NCBI RefSeq assembly: GCF_028550415.1
Contig: NZ_JAQQKX010000013.1
Span: 83,322-147,321 of the forward strand
Source of the DNA: Asticcacaulis aquaticus
Lineage (GTDB): Bacteria; Pseudomonadota; Alphaproteobacteria; Caulobacterales; Caulobacteraceae
DNA: 64,000 nt
Reading direction: 5' to 3'
Shown piece by piece: positions 21,726-30,619 of the stretch (the first letter of the stretch is position 1; every line of letters begins with the position of its first letter). Both the position numbers and the translations under genes were made by a program. The notes under the pieces were generated by a model that saw only the letters and a list, made by a program, of their open reading frames with translations, was not told where the DNA came from and did no database searches.

Positions 21726-23075
21726 GTGGGCTCATCCAATCGCATCGACGGCTGGAAAGCGATCGGCGGCCATTTCGGGCGCGACCGGACGACCGTCATG
21801 CGCTGGGCGCAGCAGCGTGGTCTGCCGGTGCGACGCCTGCCGGGCGGCAAGACCGGCACCGTCTATGCCCTCAGAGACGAACTGGATCGCTGGGCGGCCA
21901 ATCAGACTAATCTGAACGAGGAGGTGCCAGACGGCCTGACGGAGACTCAGGCTCTCCCGGTCGCCACGCCGGAACGATCGTTCTGGGCGCGAAACTGGCG
22001 GCGTCTGGCCGTCGTGGGGCTGATGGGACTGGCCATCGCCTTTGCGGCAGGCACGATCCTCATGTCGCGTGTCGCCTCGCCCGCCCAAACCCCGGCCCTG
22101 CCGTCCGATCCGGCGGTCAGCGCCCTCTATCTCGAAGCGCGCGACGCCTGGGCCCAGCGTACGCCGGCCTCGCTCACACGGGCCATCAGCCTGCTCACCA
22201 CCATTACCCGGAAAGACCCGGGCTTCGCCCCCGCCTGGGCCGGGCTGGCCGACGCCTATCTGCTGTCGCGTGAATTCGGCATCACCCCCGATGCCGAAGC
22301 GTTCCCAAAGGCGAAAGCCGCCGCCGAAACCGCCCTGCAGCGCAACCCGGAACTGGGGGCGGCCCACCGGGCGCTGGGCTTTATCGCCTACTGGTGGCAG
22401 GACGATCCGCAAACGGCGGGCCGGTTCTTCCGTAAGGCTCTGACGCTGTCGCCGCGCGATGCTCAGACGCATTTCTGGTACGGCAATATCCTTTCGGACA
22501 ACGGACAGCACGTGGCCGGATTGCGCGAACTGAACACGGCCCGCCTGATCGAGCCGGGTTCGGTCGCCATTCAGACCGATCTCGCCTGGGCGCAGTGGTC
22601 GGCGGGCGAAGACGCCGAAGCGCGGCAGGCGCTCAGCCAGCTCATGCAGGTTCGGGCCGACTTTCCCGTCGTCCACGACTGTACCAGCCTGATCAAGCTG
22701 GCCGATGGCGACTATGTCGGTTACGTGCAGGATCTGGGCGAATTCGCCCGCCTGCGCGGCGATCCTGAACTGATCCGCCATGCCACGGCCCTGCGCGACG
22801 ATCTGAAAACCGGTGCGGACGCCGTTCAGCGTCGCCTGATGCAATATGCGCTGGCTGAGATCGCCGCCAAGACCCGCCGCACGCATGTGTGGCCGGTATT
22901 TCTCGCCTCGGTCGCCCAGAACCGTCAGCAGGTGGTCAATCTGCTCAAAGCCGCCGAGACGCGCGGCGAAAAATGGGGCGAGGCCGGTCTTACCGCCCGC
23001 ATCGCCCGTCTGTGGATGGACGACGGCGAAATCGCCGCCAGCCTGCGTCGTCTGAAAGCCGCACCGGTCGAATAG
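21726..23075 (+). CDS. HTH DNA-binding and TPR protein, membrane-anchored
   Basis: A 449-residue protein of a type common in Caulobacterales and Acidobacteria. The N-terminal 60 residues form a winged HTH resembling excisionase domains (IDGWKAIGGHFGRDRTTVMRWAQQRGLPV). One transmembrane helix lies near residues 90-110. TPR-like helical repeats of about 34 residues fill the rest. The GTG at 21726 is preferred because the conserved SSNRIDGWKAIG block begins right after it and GGGGGA precedes it; an upstream extension crosses into the GH43 gene. It could regulate the divergent GH43 gene or the downstream locus. I infer this from position only. Confidence 0.75.
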   Translation: MGSSNRIDGWKAIGGHFGRDRTTVMRWAQQRGLPVRRLPGGKTGTVYALRDELDRWAANQTNLNEEVPDGLTETQALPVATPERSFWARNWRRLAVVGLMGLAIAFAAGTILMSRVASPAQTPALPSDPAVSALYLEARDAWAQRTPASLTRAISLLTTITRKDPGFAPAWAGLADAYLLSREFGITPDAEAFPKAKAAAETALQRNPELGAAHRALGFIAYWWQDDPQTAGRFFRKALTLSPRDAQTHFWYGNILSDNGQHVAGLRELNTARLIEPGSVAIQTDLAWAQWSAGEDAEARQALSQLMQVRADFPVVHDCTSLIKLADGDYVGYVQDLGEFARLRGDPELIRHATALRDDLKTGADAVQRRLMQYALAEIAAKTRRTHVWPVFLASVAQNRQQVVNLLKAAETRGEKWGEAGLTARIARLWMDDGEIAASLRRLKAAPVE

Positions 23076-23233
23076 GCGGCGGACGCGCCGAAAATGCGAC
23101 ACGGGCTGCGGCGCTATTCCACGCTTTGCAACAATTTGCGACATCGCCAATCCAGCGAAAACCTCCATGCTTTCCGAACATTAGGCGGCGCACCTTCCGA
23201 TAGGGGAAAACGCGCCGAACCGGGGTTTCGGAC

Positions 23234-23896
23234 ATGGTGCACTTTACCCGCAGATCGGCGTTCAGCCTCCCCGTCATGGGTGTGGTCGGCGGTATGGCGG
23301 TTCTGTTGTGGCCGCGCGGTGGGCACGCCGCCCCCACCTTTGCACCGCGACCGGCCCTGAAGGGCCTGATGGCCGCCCGGCAAAGCGCCATCTGTCACGT
23401 GGCCGACTACGGCGGCAGCCAGACCCTGATCCTGCTGATTAATGGTATCCCGGTCGAAGCTCATCTCCGCCGCAACGGCCTCTATCAGCCCAAGGACCAG
23501 CGCCGGTCGCGCGCGGCCAAACCGGTCACCCCGGTCGATTTCAACCGCCTGATCGCCGCGGCGGGCGGGCTGGACAAGGGCGTCAACGGCACCCCCAGAG
23601 CGGCCGAATTTTTCGCGCTTTATAACAGCCTGATGCCCGCCGTCACGGCACCGGACCCCTGCCCGGCCGATTTCGCCCACCGGACCACCAGCGAGCGCGC
23701 CACGATCCGTCAGGGACTGGGGACGGCGGCATATACGCGCTACGCCCCCTGCTTCACCCTCGATGGCGACGCGGTGCGCCTCGATTTCAGCGACGATCCC
23801 TTTTTCGATACCTGGACGTTCGAACGCGACGCCCAGGGGCATTTTTACGGCCTGAGCGCACCCGGCGTGCGGGCCATATGGTCATTGGAGGCCTGA
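23234..23896 (+). CDS. Uncharacterised exported protein at the secretin locus
   Basis: A 220-residue protein with an N-terminal signal (basic TRRSAF, a hydrophobic core and GGHAA, ending near residue 33). I do not recognise a family. It has three cysteines (in SAICHVADYG, DPCPADF and YAPCFTL) and an aromatic C-terminus. Its stop is only five bases before the secretin start and both are exported, so the two are likely one operon. A possible role is accessory protein to the secretin, but nothing in the sequence proves it. The ATG at 23234 follows a GGGG-containing stretch. Confidence 0.65.
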   Translation: MVHFTRRSAFSLPVMGVVGGMAVLLWPRGGHAAPTFAPRPALKGLMAARQSAICHVADYGGSQTLILLINGIPVEAHLRRNGLYQPKDQRRSRAAKPVTPVDFNRLIAAAGGLDKGVNGTPRAAEFFALYNSLMPAVTAPDPCPADFAHRTTSERATIRQGLGTAAYTRYAPCFTLDGDAVRLDFSDDPFFDTWTFERDAQGHFYGLSAPGVRAIWSLEA

Positions 23897-23901
23897 ACGC
23901 T

Positions 23902-25530
23902 ATGACGCCCAAACCCCTGATCCGCGCCACCCTGATGGCCGCTCTGCTGTGCAGCGTATCCGCCTGCGCGACCGCCCCTTCCGGCCCGTCGGCGACCGCC
24001 GATATACCCCGCGCCATCGGTATCGATCAGGCGGCGCTGGCCCTGCAAACCGGCGATCATGCCACGGCGCTCAAAGGGTTCGGCGACGCGGCGGCGCGCG
24101 ATCCGTCCGACGCCGCGCGGCAGACCCTGCTGGGTATGACCTATCAGGCAGCGGCACAGGGCGACCCGGAACAGCTCGATCTGGCGCTGGCCGGTTACGA
24201 TCTGGCGCTGCGCAGCGGTCAGGATGCCTTCTGGGCCGCGGCGCTGGCGGGCAAGGCGGCGTTCGACCGCGGCCGCTACGCCCAGGCCCAGAGCTACTAT
24301 GCGCGGGCCGTCATGATGCGTCCCGACGATGCGCGTGCCCTGCTGGGGCTGGCGATGAGCGCCTATATGGCGGGCGATCCGCAACTGGCCGCGCTGAGTG
24401 CCGAACGCGCTGCCGCCCTAAGTAGCGATCCGGCCCTGATGAGCGGGGCGCTGAAAATCGGCGCCCTGTCCTATGCCGCCACAGGCCGCCGCGATCAGGC
24501 CGCCGCCCGATACCAGAAGCTTATCCTTGTCGCGCCGGAACAGGCCGCGCCGGTCAAGGCGCGCATGGAGGAACTGACCCGGACCGAGGCCACCGACCCG
24601 GTACCGGAGGCCGCGACGCGCGATCCCGGCACGCCTGATCAGGTCTCGGTCGATGTCGCGATCATCCTGTCGCAGAACGCCCAGCGCGACTCCATAGGCC
24701 TGAACCTGCTCGACGGCCTGCAAATTCAGTATGGCCGTCAGGACCAGCAGACCCATGCCGGCAGCGATACCGGTGTATCACGCACCATCACCGATACTAT
24801 CACCCTGCCCCAACTGACCTATAACCTCAATCTCTTCAACCGGTTCGGTCAATATTATCAGGTGGTTGCCCGCCCCATGCTCACCGCCTATCGCGGCGAG
24901 CCCTCGGACTTTTTCGTCGGCCGTTCGACCAAGGTCGCCGTCAAGGGCGTCAACTTCTCGCAACTGGAAAACATCGACATCGGCACCCAGGTCAAGGTGA
25001 CGCCGCTGGAGATCACCGCCGAGGGCACGCGTCTGAAGATCGAGGTCACCCGTTCCTTCCTGTCCGGCGAACCGGCGGGGAATTTCAATGAGGCGCTGAA
25101 TACCTGGCGGCAGACGGTCTCGACCACCGTCGAGGTAAAGTTCGGCACAACGCTGATCCTGTCCGGCCTGTCCGAAAGCGTTCGCGACTCCTCGGTCACC
25201 AAAACCCCTCTGCTGGGCGATGCGCCGGTCATCGGTTCTGCCTTCAATCGCCGGGTGACCAATGAACGCCGCGATGCGGTGCTGGTCCTTGTCACGCCCG
25301 CCCCGGCTCAGGCCATCCAAAGCACACCGTGGGCGCGTCCGGCCGATGTGGAGCGCCTGATCGGCCTGTGGGGCACGACGGTCGCACCGGGTTCGGATCT
25401 GGGCGCGATCACGGGAAACCTGTCGCGCTCGCGCCTGTTCACCCGCGCCCGCAAGACCGATGCCCAATTGTCGTGGCCCAGCCTGCCGCACGATCAGGGT
25501 GAAATCCTCAAAGACCTTATCCTGCCGTAA
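23902..25530 (+). CDS. TPR-secretin fusion lipoprotein (type II/III secretin family)
   Basis: A 542-residue outer-membrane secretin-like protein. A signal peptide ends at a lipobox (SVSAC, C22). Residues about 45-235 are TPR-like helical repeats instead of the usual N0/N1 ring domains. The secretin region (about 250-475) has VNFSQLENIDIGTQVKVTPLEI and the signature around KTPLLGDAPVIGSAFNRR, followed by RRDAVLVLVTPA. Secretins form large outer-membrane pores for secretion or pili. No GspE, GspF, pseudopilin or cpa gene is near, so this may be an orphan secretin dedicated to the three exported proteins encoded just downstream. The ATG at 23902 is preferred to one at 23878. Confidence 0.8.
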   Translation: MTPKPLIRATLMAALLCSVSACATAPSGPSATADIPRAIGIDQAALALQTGDHATALKGFGDAAARDPSDAARQTLLGMTYQAAAQGDPEQLDLALAGYDLALRSGQDAFWAAALAGKAAFDRGRYAQAQSYYARAVMMRPDDARALLGLAMSAYMAGDPQLAALSAERAAALSSDPALMSGALKIGALSYAATGRRDQAAARYQKLILVAPEQAAPVKARMEELTRTEATDPVPEAATRDPGTPDQVSVDVAIILSQNAQRDSIGLNLLDGLQIQYGRQDQQTHAGSDTGVSRTITDTITLPQLTYNLNLFNRFGQYYQVVARPMLTAYRGEPSDFFVGRSTKVAVKGVNFSQLENIDIGTQVKVTPLEITAEGTRLKIEVTRSFLSGEPAGNFNEALNTWRQTVSTTVEVKFGTTLILSGLSESVRDSSVTKTPLLGDAPVIGSAFNRRVTNERRDAVLVLVTPAPAQAIQSTPWARPADVERLIGLWGTTVAPGSDLGAITGNLSRSRLFTRARKTDAQLSWPSLPHDQGEILKDLILP

Positions 25531-25559
25531 GACCGCCCATATTTTCAGAGGTTTACATC

Positions 25560-26615
25560 ATGACCCGCGCCTTCGTTTCACGTACCGCCGCCGCCCTGTG
25601 CCTGATCGCCGCCCCCCTTGCCGCCTCAGCGCAGACGCCACAGCCGCGCTCCGACCTGACGGTCGCTGCCGACATCAAACCCATGATCAGCGCCCAGCAG
25701 ATGACCCGACTCAAAGCGGTCAGCAGCCGCTACGATCAGCGGATCGCCACCGCTTTCAAGGGCAAAGAGACATTGCGTCAGACGATGGAGACCGATCTGC
25801 GTGCCATCGAGGCCGAGGCGGCCCCTGCGCGGCGCAAGGCCCTGATCCAGACCTATCGCAGTAAGCACGGCGCCGCTTACAAGCAGGTTCTCCGCGAAGG
25901 CGGCGTTGATCTTAAGGTCGTCTCCGGTGAATTCAGCGCCATCGTCCCGGAACTGGACTTTGAGGTCGTCGACGGGCTGAACCTGAGGGCCGTCCCGCGC
26001 ACCGACGCGACCCGCAAAAAGGCCGCTGCCAAAACCTCGGCACCGCGCCCGACGACTCAGGTCAAGGCTCTGATGGGGGCCGACTATAGCATCGACAAGG
26101 ATCTGAGTTGCGGAGCGATCGCCGGAAGCTCCGTCACCACCTCCGGCGGCTATATGCGCAATTCGACCTGGGCAGCCGAAGCGGGCGGTTGCGAAAACGA
26201 AGGCACGTTCCGCCACCGCTTCACCACCACGGCGAACCAAACGGTACGGGTGGAGATGACCGCCGATCTGGAGACCGAAGCCTATGCGGTCGCCATCCTT
26301 GCCGAAGCCATTGGACGCGCCCACGCTTCGCTCGACGTAACCTCGGCAAGCGGTCGAAGCCTGAGTGAAATCGATGGTTACGATTACGAAGTGCCGTCGG
26401 TGAATTGCTACGCCTTCGCGATGTTCATGTGGGCGACATCGGAAACCTGTGAACGGCAGAACGTCGTCCTTTCGGTCGAGCTGAAATCACCCGGCACCTA
26501 TGTGGTGCGTGGTCACACGGTGACCCGCACCATCGCCGGAGGTGTCGTCACAGGCACCACGGCGGAGGCCCGCATCAAGCAACTGCGCACCACCATCACC
26601 ACGGAACCGAAATAA
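25560..26615 (+). CDS. Exported protein of unknown function, paralogue A
   Basis: A 351-residue protein with a clear signal peptide (cleavage near residue 24, ASA-Q). The first part of the mature chain is helical and charged (MTRLKAVSSRYDQRIATAF, then an ETDLRAIEAEA stretch). A short spacer with KKAAAKTSAPRP leads to a second part with NSTWAAEAGGCENEGTF and several cysteines, likely a beta-rich domain. It is a paralogue of the gene at 27659-28639, with the same domain order. It starts 29 bases after the secretin gene, behind AGAGG, and is probably in the same operon. The function is unknown. Confidence 0.7.
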   Translation: MTRAFVSRTAAALCLIAAPLAASAQTPQPRSDLTVAADIKPMISAQQMTRLKAVSSRYDQRIATAFKGKETLRQTMETDLRAIEAEAAPARRKALIQTYRSKHGAAYKQVLREGGVDLKVVSGEFSAIVPELDFEVVDGLNLRAVPRTDATRKKAAAKTSAPRPTTQVKALMGADYSIDKDLSCGAIAGSSVTTSGGYMRNSTWAAEAGGCENEGTFRHRFTTTANQTVRVEMTADLETEAYAVAILAEAIGRAHASLDVTSASGRSLSEIDGYDYEVPSVNCYAFAMFMWATSETCERQNVVLSVELKSPGTYVVRGHTVTRTIAGGVVTGTTAEARIKQLRTTITTEPK

Positions 26616-26640
26616 TCATCCGCGCGAAAGGACATTCAGT

Positions 26641-27639
26641 ATGTTCAGATATTTAGCCCCCGCCTTTATCATGGCCGCCTGCGCCGGACAGGCTGTCGCC
26701 CTGTGTCCCGGAACTGATGTGCCCGGCGCACCGCTGCTTCCTGCCGTAACTGCAGTCGAATTCTACAATGCCGCTGTTCCGGCCAAACCGCTAAAAGCCG
26801 TCGCCACCACGGAAACCGACCGTATGCAGGTCACCGGCGGCGTAGTCGGTAAGGGCAGCCTGACCCTCAACCTGACGCTTTCATCTGAGGTTGCGGCGGG
26901 GTGCGAACTCAGCTTCAGCCTGTTCGATGCCGCCACGCCTATTAATGGCCAGCGACAGACAGCAACGGAGCAAGTGTTTCCGGCCATTAATGTCCACAGA
27001 AACTACCTCCGTGTGATGTCTAACGGCACCAACAAGGTTCAGGTGACGCTTCCGGTAGGCATACGGCTGGGTAACTCCGCGATCCACCGTCATCGCATCG
27101 GCCTGAGTTCGCTTCGGGTGAACCAGACCCCTGAAACACCGCAGACATTTGAATTTCGCAACAACCCCATCCAGATCAAAGAGATACGACGCATCAGCCC
27201 AACCGCCGCTTCCGTGCGCGATGGCGATCGCGTCGAGATGGCCGTCTATCTGCAGGAACCGCTGGATGTCGCCACCTACGAGTATGACCTTCTGCCTTCC
27301 CTGAGCAGTGAGTACCGCAGCAACAGCCTGCGCGTCGAATTCACCATAAGCCCGTCGGACGCCGCTTATCTGCTGCCGCGTGAGACACGGAGCTATGTGT
27401 ATTTCCGCCCGGAATTCGCCGACGGCAGTTCCCGCACCGGCCTGATGATCGATGTCCCCGAGGCCCCCGCGAGCAAGGAACTGAAGAAGAAGACAGAAAC
27501 ACCGCTGGCTCTGCCCGGACGACTGACTCTGCCAAAGAGCGATCAAACGCCCACGACCATCACCATCACGGCCCAGCTATCGACCTATTTTTCCGGCCCC
27601 GGTGGCCAAACCCTTACCCTGCAAATTCCCGTCAACTAA
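26641..27639 (+). CDS. Exported protein of unknown function between the two paralogues
   Basis: A 332-residue protein with a signal peptide ending near residue 20 (AVA-L). The mature chain is rich in beta-type sequence (SLTLNLTLSSEV, VQVTLPVGIRLG, TITITAQLSTYF), which suggests one or more beta-sandwich domains. There is one Cys pair near the N-terminus and no transmembrane helix. The ATG at 26641 follows AAAGGA; an upstream in-frame ATG lies inside the previous gene. It is set between two paralogous exported proteins with gaps of 25 and 19 bases, so all three are probably co-expressed with the secretin. Confidence 0.7.
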   Translation: MFRYLAPAFIMAACAGQAVALCPGTDVPGAPLLPAVTAVEFYNAAVPAKPLKAVATTETDRMQVTGGVVGKGSLTLNLTLSSEVAAGCELSFSLFDAATPINGQRQTATEQVFPAINVHRNYLRVMSNGTNKVQVTLPVGIRLGNSAIHRHRIGLSSLRVNQTPETPQTFEFRNNPIQIKEIRRISPTAASVRDGDRVEMAVYLQEPLDVATYEYDLLPSLSSEYRSNSLRVEFTISPSDAAYLLPRETRSYVYFRPEFADGSSRTGLMIDVPEAPASKELKKKTETPLALPGRLTLPKSDQTPTTITITAQLSTYFSGPGGQTLTLQIPVN

Positions 27640-27658
27640 ATCCCCGAAAGGAGCCACC

Positions 27659-28639
27659 ATGCGTACCTTACCGCTGATTGCCGCTGCCCTGTTGATCGCC
27701 ACGCCCATAGCGGCACAGGAATCCAAAACGGTTGCCAAAACGCCTGCCGCGTCTGATGATACCAAGGAACAGACCGCCAAGGTTCAGGCCGTCCTTGCCG
27801 ATTTCGATAAGAAGGTCATGGCGGGCTTCCAAGGCGAAGATAAACTGCTTGCGGCTATGCAGGCCGACCTCAAAGCCATCGAGACTCAGAAAGACCCCAA
27901 GGCCCGCGCCGCCGCCATCACCGCCTATCAGAAGAAATATGCCGACTCCTACCGCAACGCGCTGAAAAAGGGCGGAGCGGATATCGGCAGTCTGGCGTCT
28001 GTCCTGTCGCAAATTCTGGGGGGGCGCACCTTCAAGGTGGTGGATGGCACGCATCTGGTAGCCGTAACCGACAACGGTGAGACGCCGCCCGCCCCGCCGC
28101 CGGCGCCCGCCAAACAAACGATTACGCTGGGCAGCAGCGACTTTACCTTCAGCCAGTCCGGATCATGCGCCGGCATCCGCGACTCCGACAGTTCCTATGC
28201 GAACTTTCGCGTGCGAACCTATACCTGGGCCGGAGTCGCCGGGGGCTGCGAAGAAAAAGGCACGCTCAACTATATCTTCGCGGTTGTCGACGGCCTGAAC
28301 CCCACGGCACGCGTGAAGTTCGATCTGACCGCCGAAGCCAGCGCCGCGGCGGCAGGCGGTGCGGCGTGGTCGAAGGGCATCAGCAGCATGACTGTTTTCG
28401 GCGGCCCGACACCGCTTGTCCGTTCCCTCACCATCGACGTGGTCGCCGCTGTCATGTGGGCCGCCGAAGACGACGGAGAAGTGCAGAACGCCGTCATGAC
28501 CGTGACCGCCGGGCGCAACAGGGGCCTCATGATTCAGGGCCAGTCGATCAGTCGCGCCAATGCCGTCGGCCTGGCGGCCGGTACGGAATCGTCCAGCTCC
28601 GTGAAGATACAGGAAGCCTCGGTCGTGGCAAATCCCTGA
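27659..28639 (+). CDS. Exported protein of unknown function, paralogue B
   Basis: A 326-residue protein with a signal peptide ending near residue 19. It repeats the layout of the gene at 25560-26615: a helical part (ADFDKKVMAGFQGEDKLL, then a DLKAIETQ stretch), the strand motif FKVVDGTHLVAV (FEVVDGLNLRAV in paralogue A), a Pro-rich linker and a TWAGVAGGCEEKGTLNY domain (TWAAEAGGCENEGTFRH in A). The shared GGCE motif suggests a conserved structural cysteine. The start follows AAAGGAG. The gene ends four bases before the convergent Rieske gene and has no visible terminator. The function is unknown. Confidence 0.7.
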   Translation: MRTLPLIAAALLIATPIAAQESKTVAKTPAASDDTKEQTAKVQAVLADFDKKVMAGFQGEDKLLAAMQADLKAIETQKDPKARAAAITAYQKKYADSYRNALKKGGADIGSLASVLSQILGGRTFKVVDGTHLVAVTDNGETPPAPPPAPAKQTITLGSSDFTFSQSGSCAGIRDSDSSYANFRVRTYTWAGVAGGCEEKGTLNYIFAVVDGLNPTARVKFDLTAEASAAAAGGAAWSKGISSMTVFGGPTPLVRSLTIDVVAAVMWAAEDDGEVQNAVMTVTAGRNRGLMIQGQSISRANAVGLAAGTESSSSVKIQEASVVANP

Positions 28640-28643
28640 GTCT

Positions 28644-29648
28644 CTATAACCACATCTCGAACGGTCCCAGGGTTTCCGGCGTTAGTCGCTGTCCCTGATA
28701 AAGCGCCGTCAGTTTGTCGCCCAGACGGTCGGCGGGCCCTGCCTTGAAGCGCGGCCCGCCGAAGGTTTCGATATTGTCGCGCAGGTGTTTCAAGGCTTCT
28801 GCGTCCTGTTCAATGACCTTGAATAAGAACAAGCGGATCAGAACTTCGGTCAGCCACGCCGGGCCGCGTTTTTTCGGCGTCGAAAAGCGCGCGAAGGGCC
28901 GCATAACGCCCTCGGCCTCAGGCACGAACCAGATGGTGACACACAGGGTCAGTCCGGACGGGCTTTCCCAGCGCCCCTGAAAGGCCACCGGCGGATAGTA
29001 GCTGCCGGTCGAACGCGCGCGCGGCCCTTCGAGCGCCCGCGACATCCAGCCATGATCGGTGTCCTGCGCATAGACGGCCTCGAACCGGTCCTCGAAAACG
29101 TGCAGGGTCTGCTCGACGCGCTGCCGCCGCGATTTCACGCGGATATAGCCATCGTGGATGAAGTTGGTGTGGAAGGGATCGAGGACATTGTCCAGCGCAT
29201 CGTAGACCCTCGCTGCCTGTGGCCGGATCGCCCACCAGAAATGGTGATGCTCCGCCGCATCGGGCATCGGCGGCAAGGCGGTTGTGAAATCGTCCGGCCC
29301 GCTTTGCAGACGCACGAAGATGACACCGAAGGCTTCGCGCGCATCAACCGTCTCGGCGCTCAGGCGGCGCGTGTCGGGATCGACGCACCCCGGTACGTCG
29401 CGGCAGGCGCCTTCGGCGTCGAAGGCCCAGCCGTGATAGGGGCAAACCAGCCGCCCGGCCTCGACCCGACCTTCCGACAGTGGATAGTTGCGATGCGGGC
29501 AACGGTCACGGAAGGCCACGATGCCCTCGGCGGTGCGCCACAGGACAACGGGATGCCCCGCCACCACGCGCTTGAGCGGCTTACGGCGCACCTGACGGCT
29601 GAGGGCGACCGGCAGCCACGAGGTCTCGATTCCAGCAGGCAGACTCAT
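28644..29648 (-). CDS. Rieske [2Fe-2S] non-haem iron oxygenase
   Basis: A 334-residue oxygenase of the ring-hydroxylating/PaO-like superfamily. The Rieske cluster ligands are C50, H52, C69 and H72 (CPHRNYPLSEG, then CPYHGW). The mononuclear iron site has H160 and H165 in DPFHTNFIH. Related enzymes hydroxylate, demethylate or desaturate specialised metabolites and need an external electron donor, and none is encoded here. It is the last gene of the minus-strand cluster that begins with KAS III, and its start overlaps the stop of the acyltransferase-like gene (ATGA at 29645-29648). This suggests a late oxidative tailoring step. Confidence 0.88.
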   Translation of the reverse strand: MSLPAGIETSWLPVALSRQVRRKPLKRVVAGHPVVLWRTAEGIVAFRDRCPHRNYPLSEGRVEAGRLVCPYHGWAFDAEGACRDVPGCVDPDTRRLSAETVDAREAFGVIFVRLQSGPDDFTTALPPMPDAAEHHHFWWAIRPQAARVYDALDNVLDPFHTNFIHDGYIRVKSRRQRVEQTLHVFEDRFEAVYAQDTDHGWMSRALEGPRARSTGSYYPPVAFQGRWESPSGLTLCVTIWFVPEAEGVMRPFARFSTPKKRGPAWLTEVLIRLFLFKVIEQDAEALKHLRDNIETFGGPRFKAGPADRLGDKLTALYQGQRLTPETLGPFEMWL

Positions 29649-30619
29649 GCGGCACTCCTCAGGAGGTGGGGTTCGGCGCGACCCAGGACAAAGGCGAGCA
29701 GGCTATAGCCCGTCCGACGCCATAGCGGCAGGTGCGCATCGATGACGATCATATATTCGACATAGGGTTTCGCGCCGCGATGGGCCTTGAACCGCCCGGC
29801 CCCCGCCGACAAATTCAACGCCACCCCCTTCGCACAGGCGGCTTCGAAAGCCACGGTCATGATGCTGCGATAAAGGCCGTCGCCGGCCGGACGCGTCCGG
29901 TCGTAACCGACCATCGGCACGGTCAGCATATCGTCATTGCCATGCAGGGCGCAGACGGCGACAATGCCCGTTGCATCCGACAGGGTATGGATTTCCAGAC
30001 AACCCTCCGCCAGAAGCGATTGTATATATTCGAGTTCATAGTCGGGATTGAACCGGCTATAGGCGTCGATATAGAGGCTGCGATAGAGGCTCAGACAGCG
30101 CGTCAGCATGACCTCAGGCAAACCGTTGCGATGGATGTCGTGCCGCAACCCGGATTGCGCCAACCGCACCCGGTCGCGCCGGGCATCGCGGCGGTCGCAC
30201 CAGTCGCGCTTAGGGTCGCCGACGATCCACACCACGCGGAACGGCCAGCGTTTGTAAGCTTGCGCCAAGATGTCGCGATGCGAAAAGGCGTTGAGCGAAC
30301 GGATCAGCACCGCCCGGTCCGCAAAACGCACCTCTTCGGCCAGAACCGCCGTCAGACGGTCTGGGGTGTATAGCGAGGTGCTCAATAATCTGTGGTCGGG
30401 ATAGATGGCCTGGTCGATGCGAAAAAGTCGCCCCACCCTCTCGGCCAGATGGCTGATCATGACCGCCACCCACGCGGACGGCCCGTGCATCACTCGACCT
30501 ATTTCCTCGCGCGCTACGGGGCCGATGGCCGTCGTCAGCGACGTCAGCCAGCAGCGGTTCGGCGCCTCCGGCACCGCCACCGCGCCATCGAACCGGACAC
30601 GGGCATTACGCAGACCCAT
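29645..30619 (-). CDS. Acyltransferase-like (GNAT/FemAB-type) protein of the KAS III cluster
   Basis: A 324-residue protein without signal peptide or membrane helix. The second half (about 165-315) resembles a GNAT-like fold: a GIVAVCALHGNDDMLTVPMVGYDR strand pair, then a GDGLYRSIMTVAFEAACAKG helix and LNLSAGAGRFKAHRG, similar to acetyl-CoA-binding loops in FemAB-like proteins. I cannot identify catalytic residues. Its start overlaps the end of the ATP-grasp gene by 14 bases. An acyl or aminoacyl transfer step is a reasonable inference from fold and context. The exact substrate is unknown. Confidence 0.6.
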   Translation of the reverse strand: MGLRNARVRFDGAVAVPEAPNRCWLTSLTTAIGPVAREEIGRVMHGPSAWVAVMISHLAERVGRLFRIDQAIYPDHRLLSTSLYTPDRLTAVLAEEVRFADRAVLIRSLNAFSHRDILAQAYKRWPFRVVWIVGDPKRDWCDRRDARRDRVRLAQSGLRHDIHRNGLPEVMLTRCLSLYRSLYIDAYSRFNPDYELEYIQSLLAEGCLEIHTLSDATGIVAVCALHGNDDMLTVPMVGYDRTRPAGDGLYRSIMTVAFEAACAKGVALNLSAGAGRFKAHRGAKPYVEYMIVIDAHLPLWRRTGYSLLAFVLGRAEPHLLRSAA

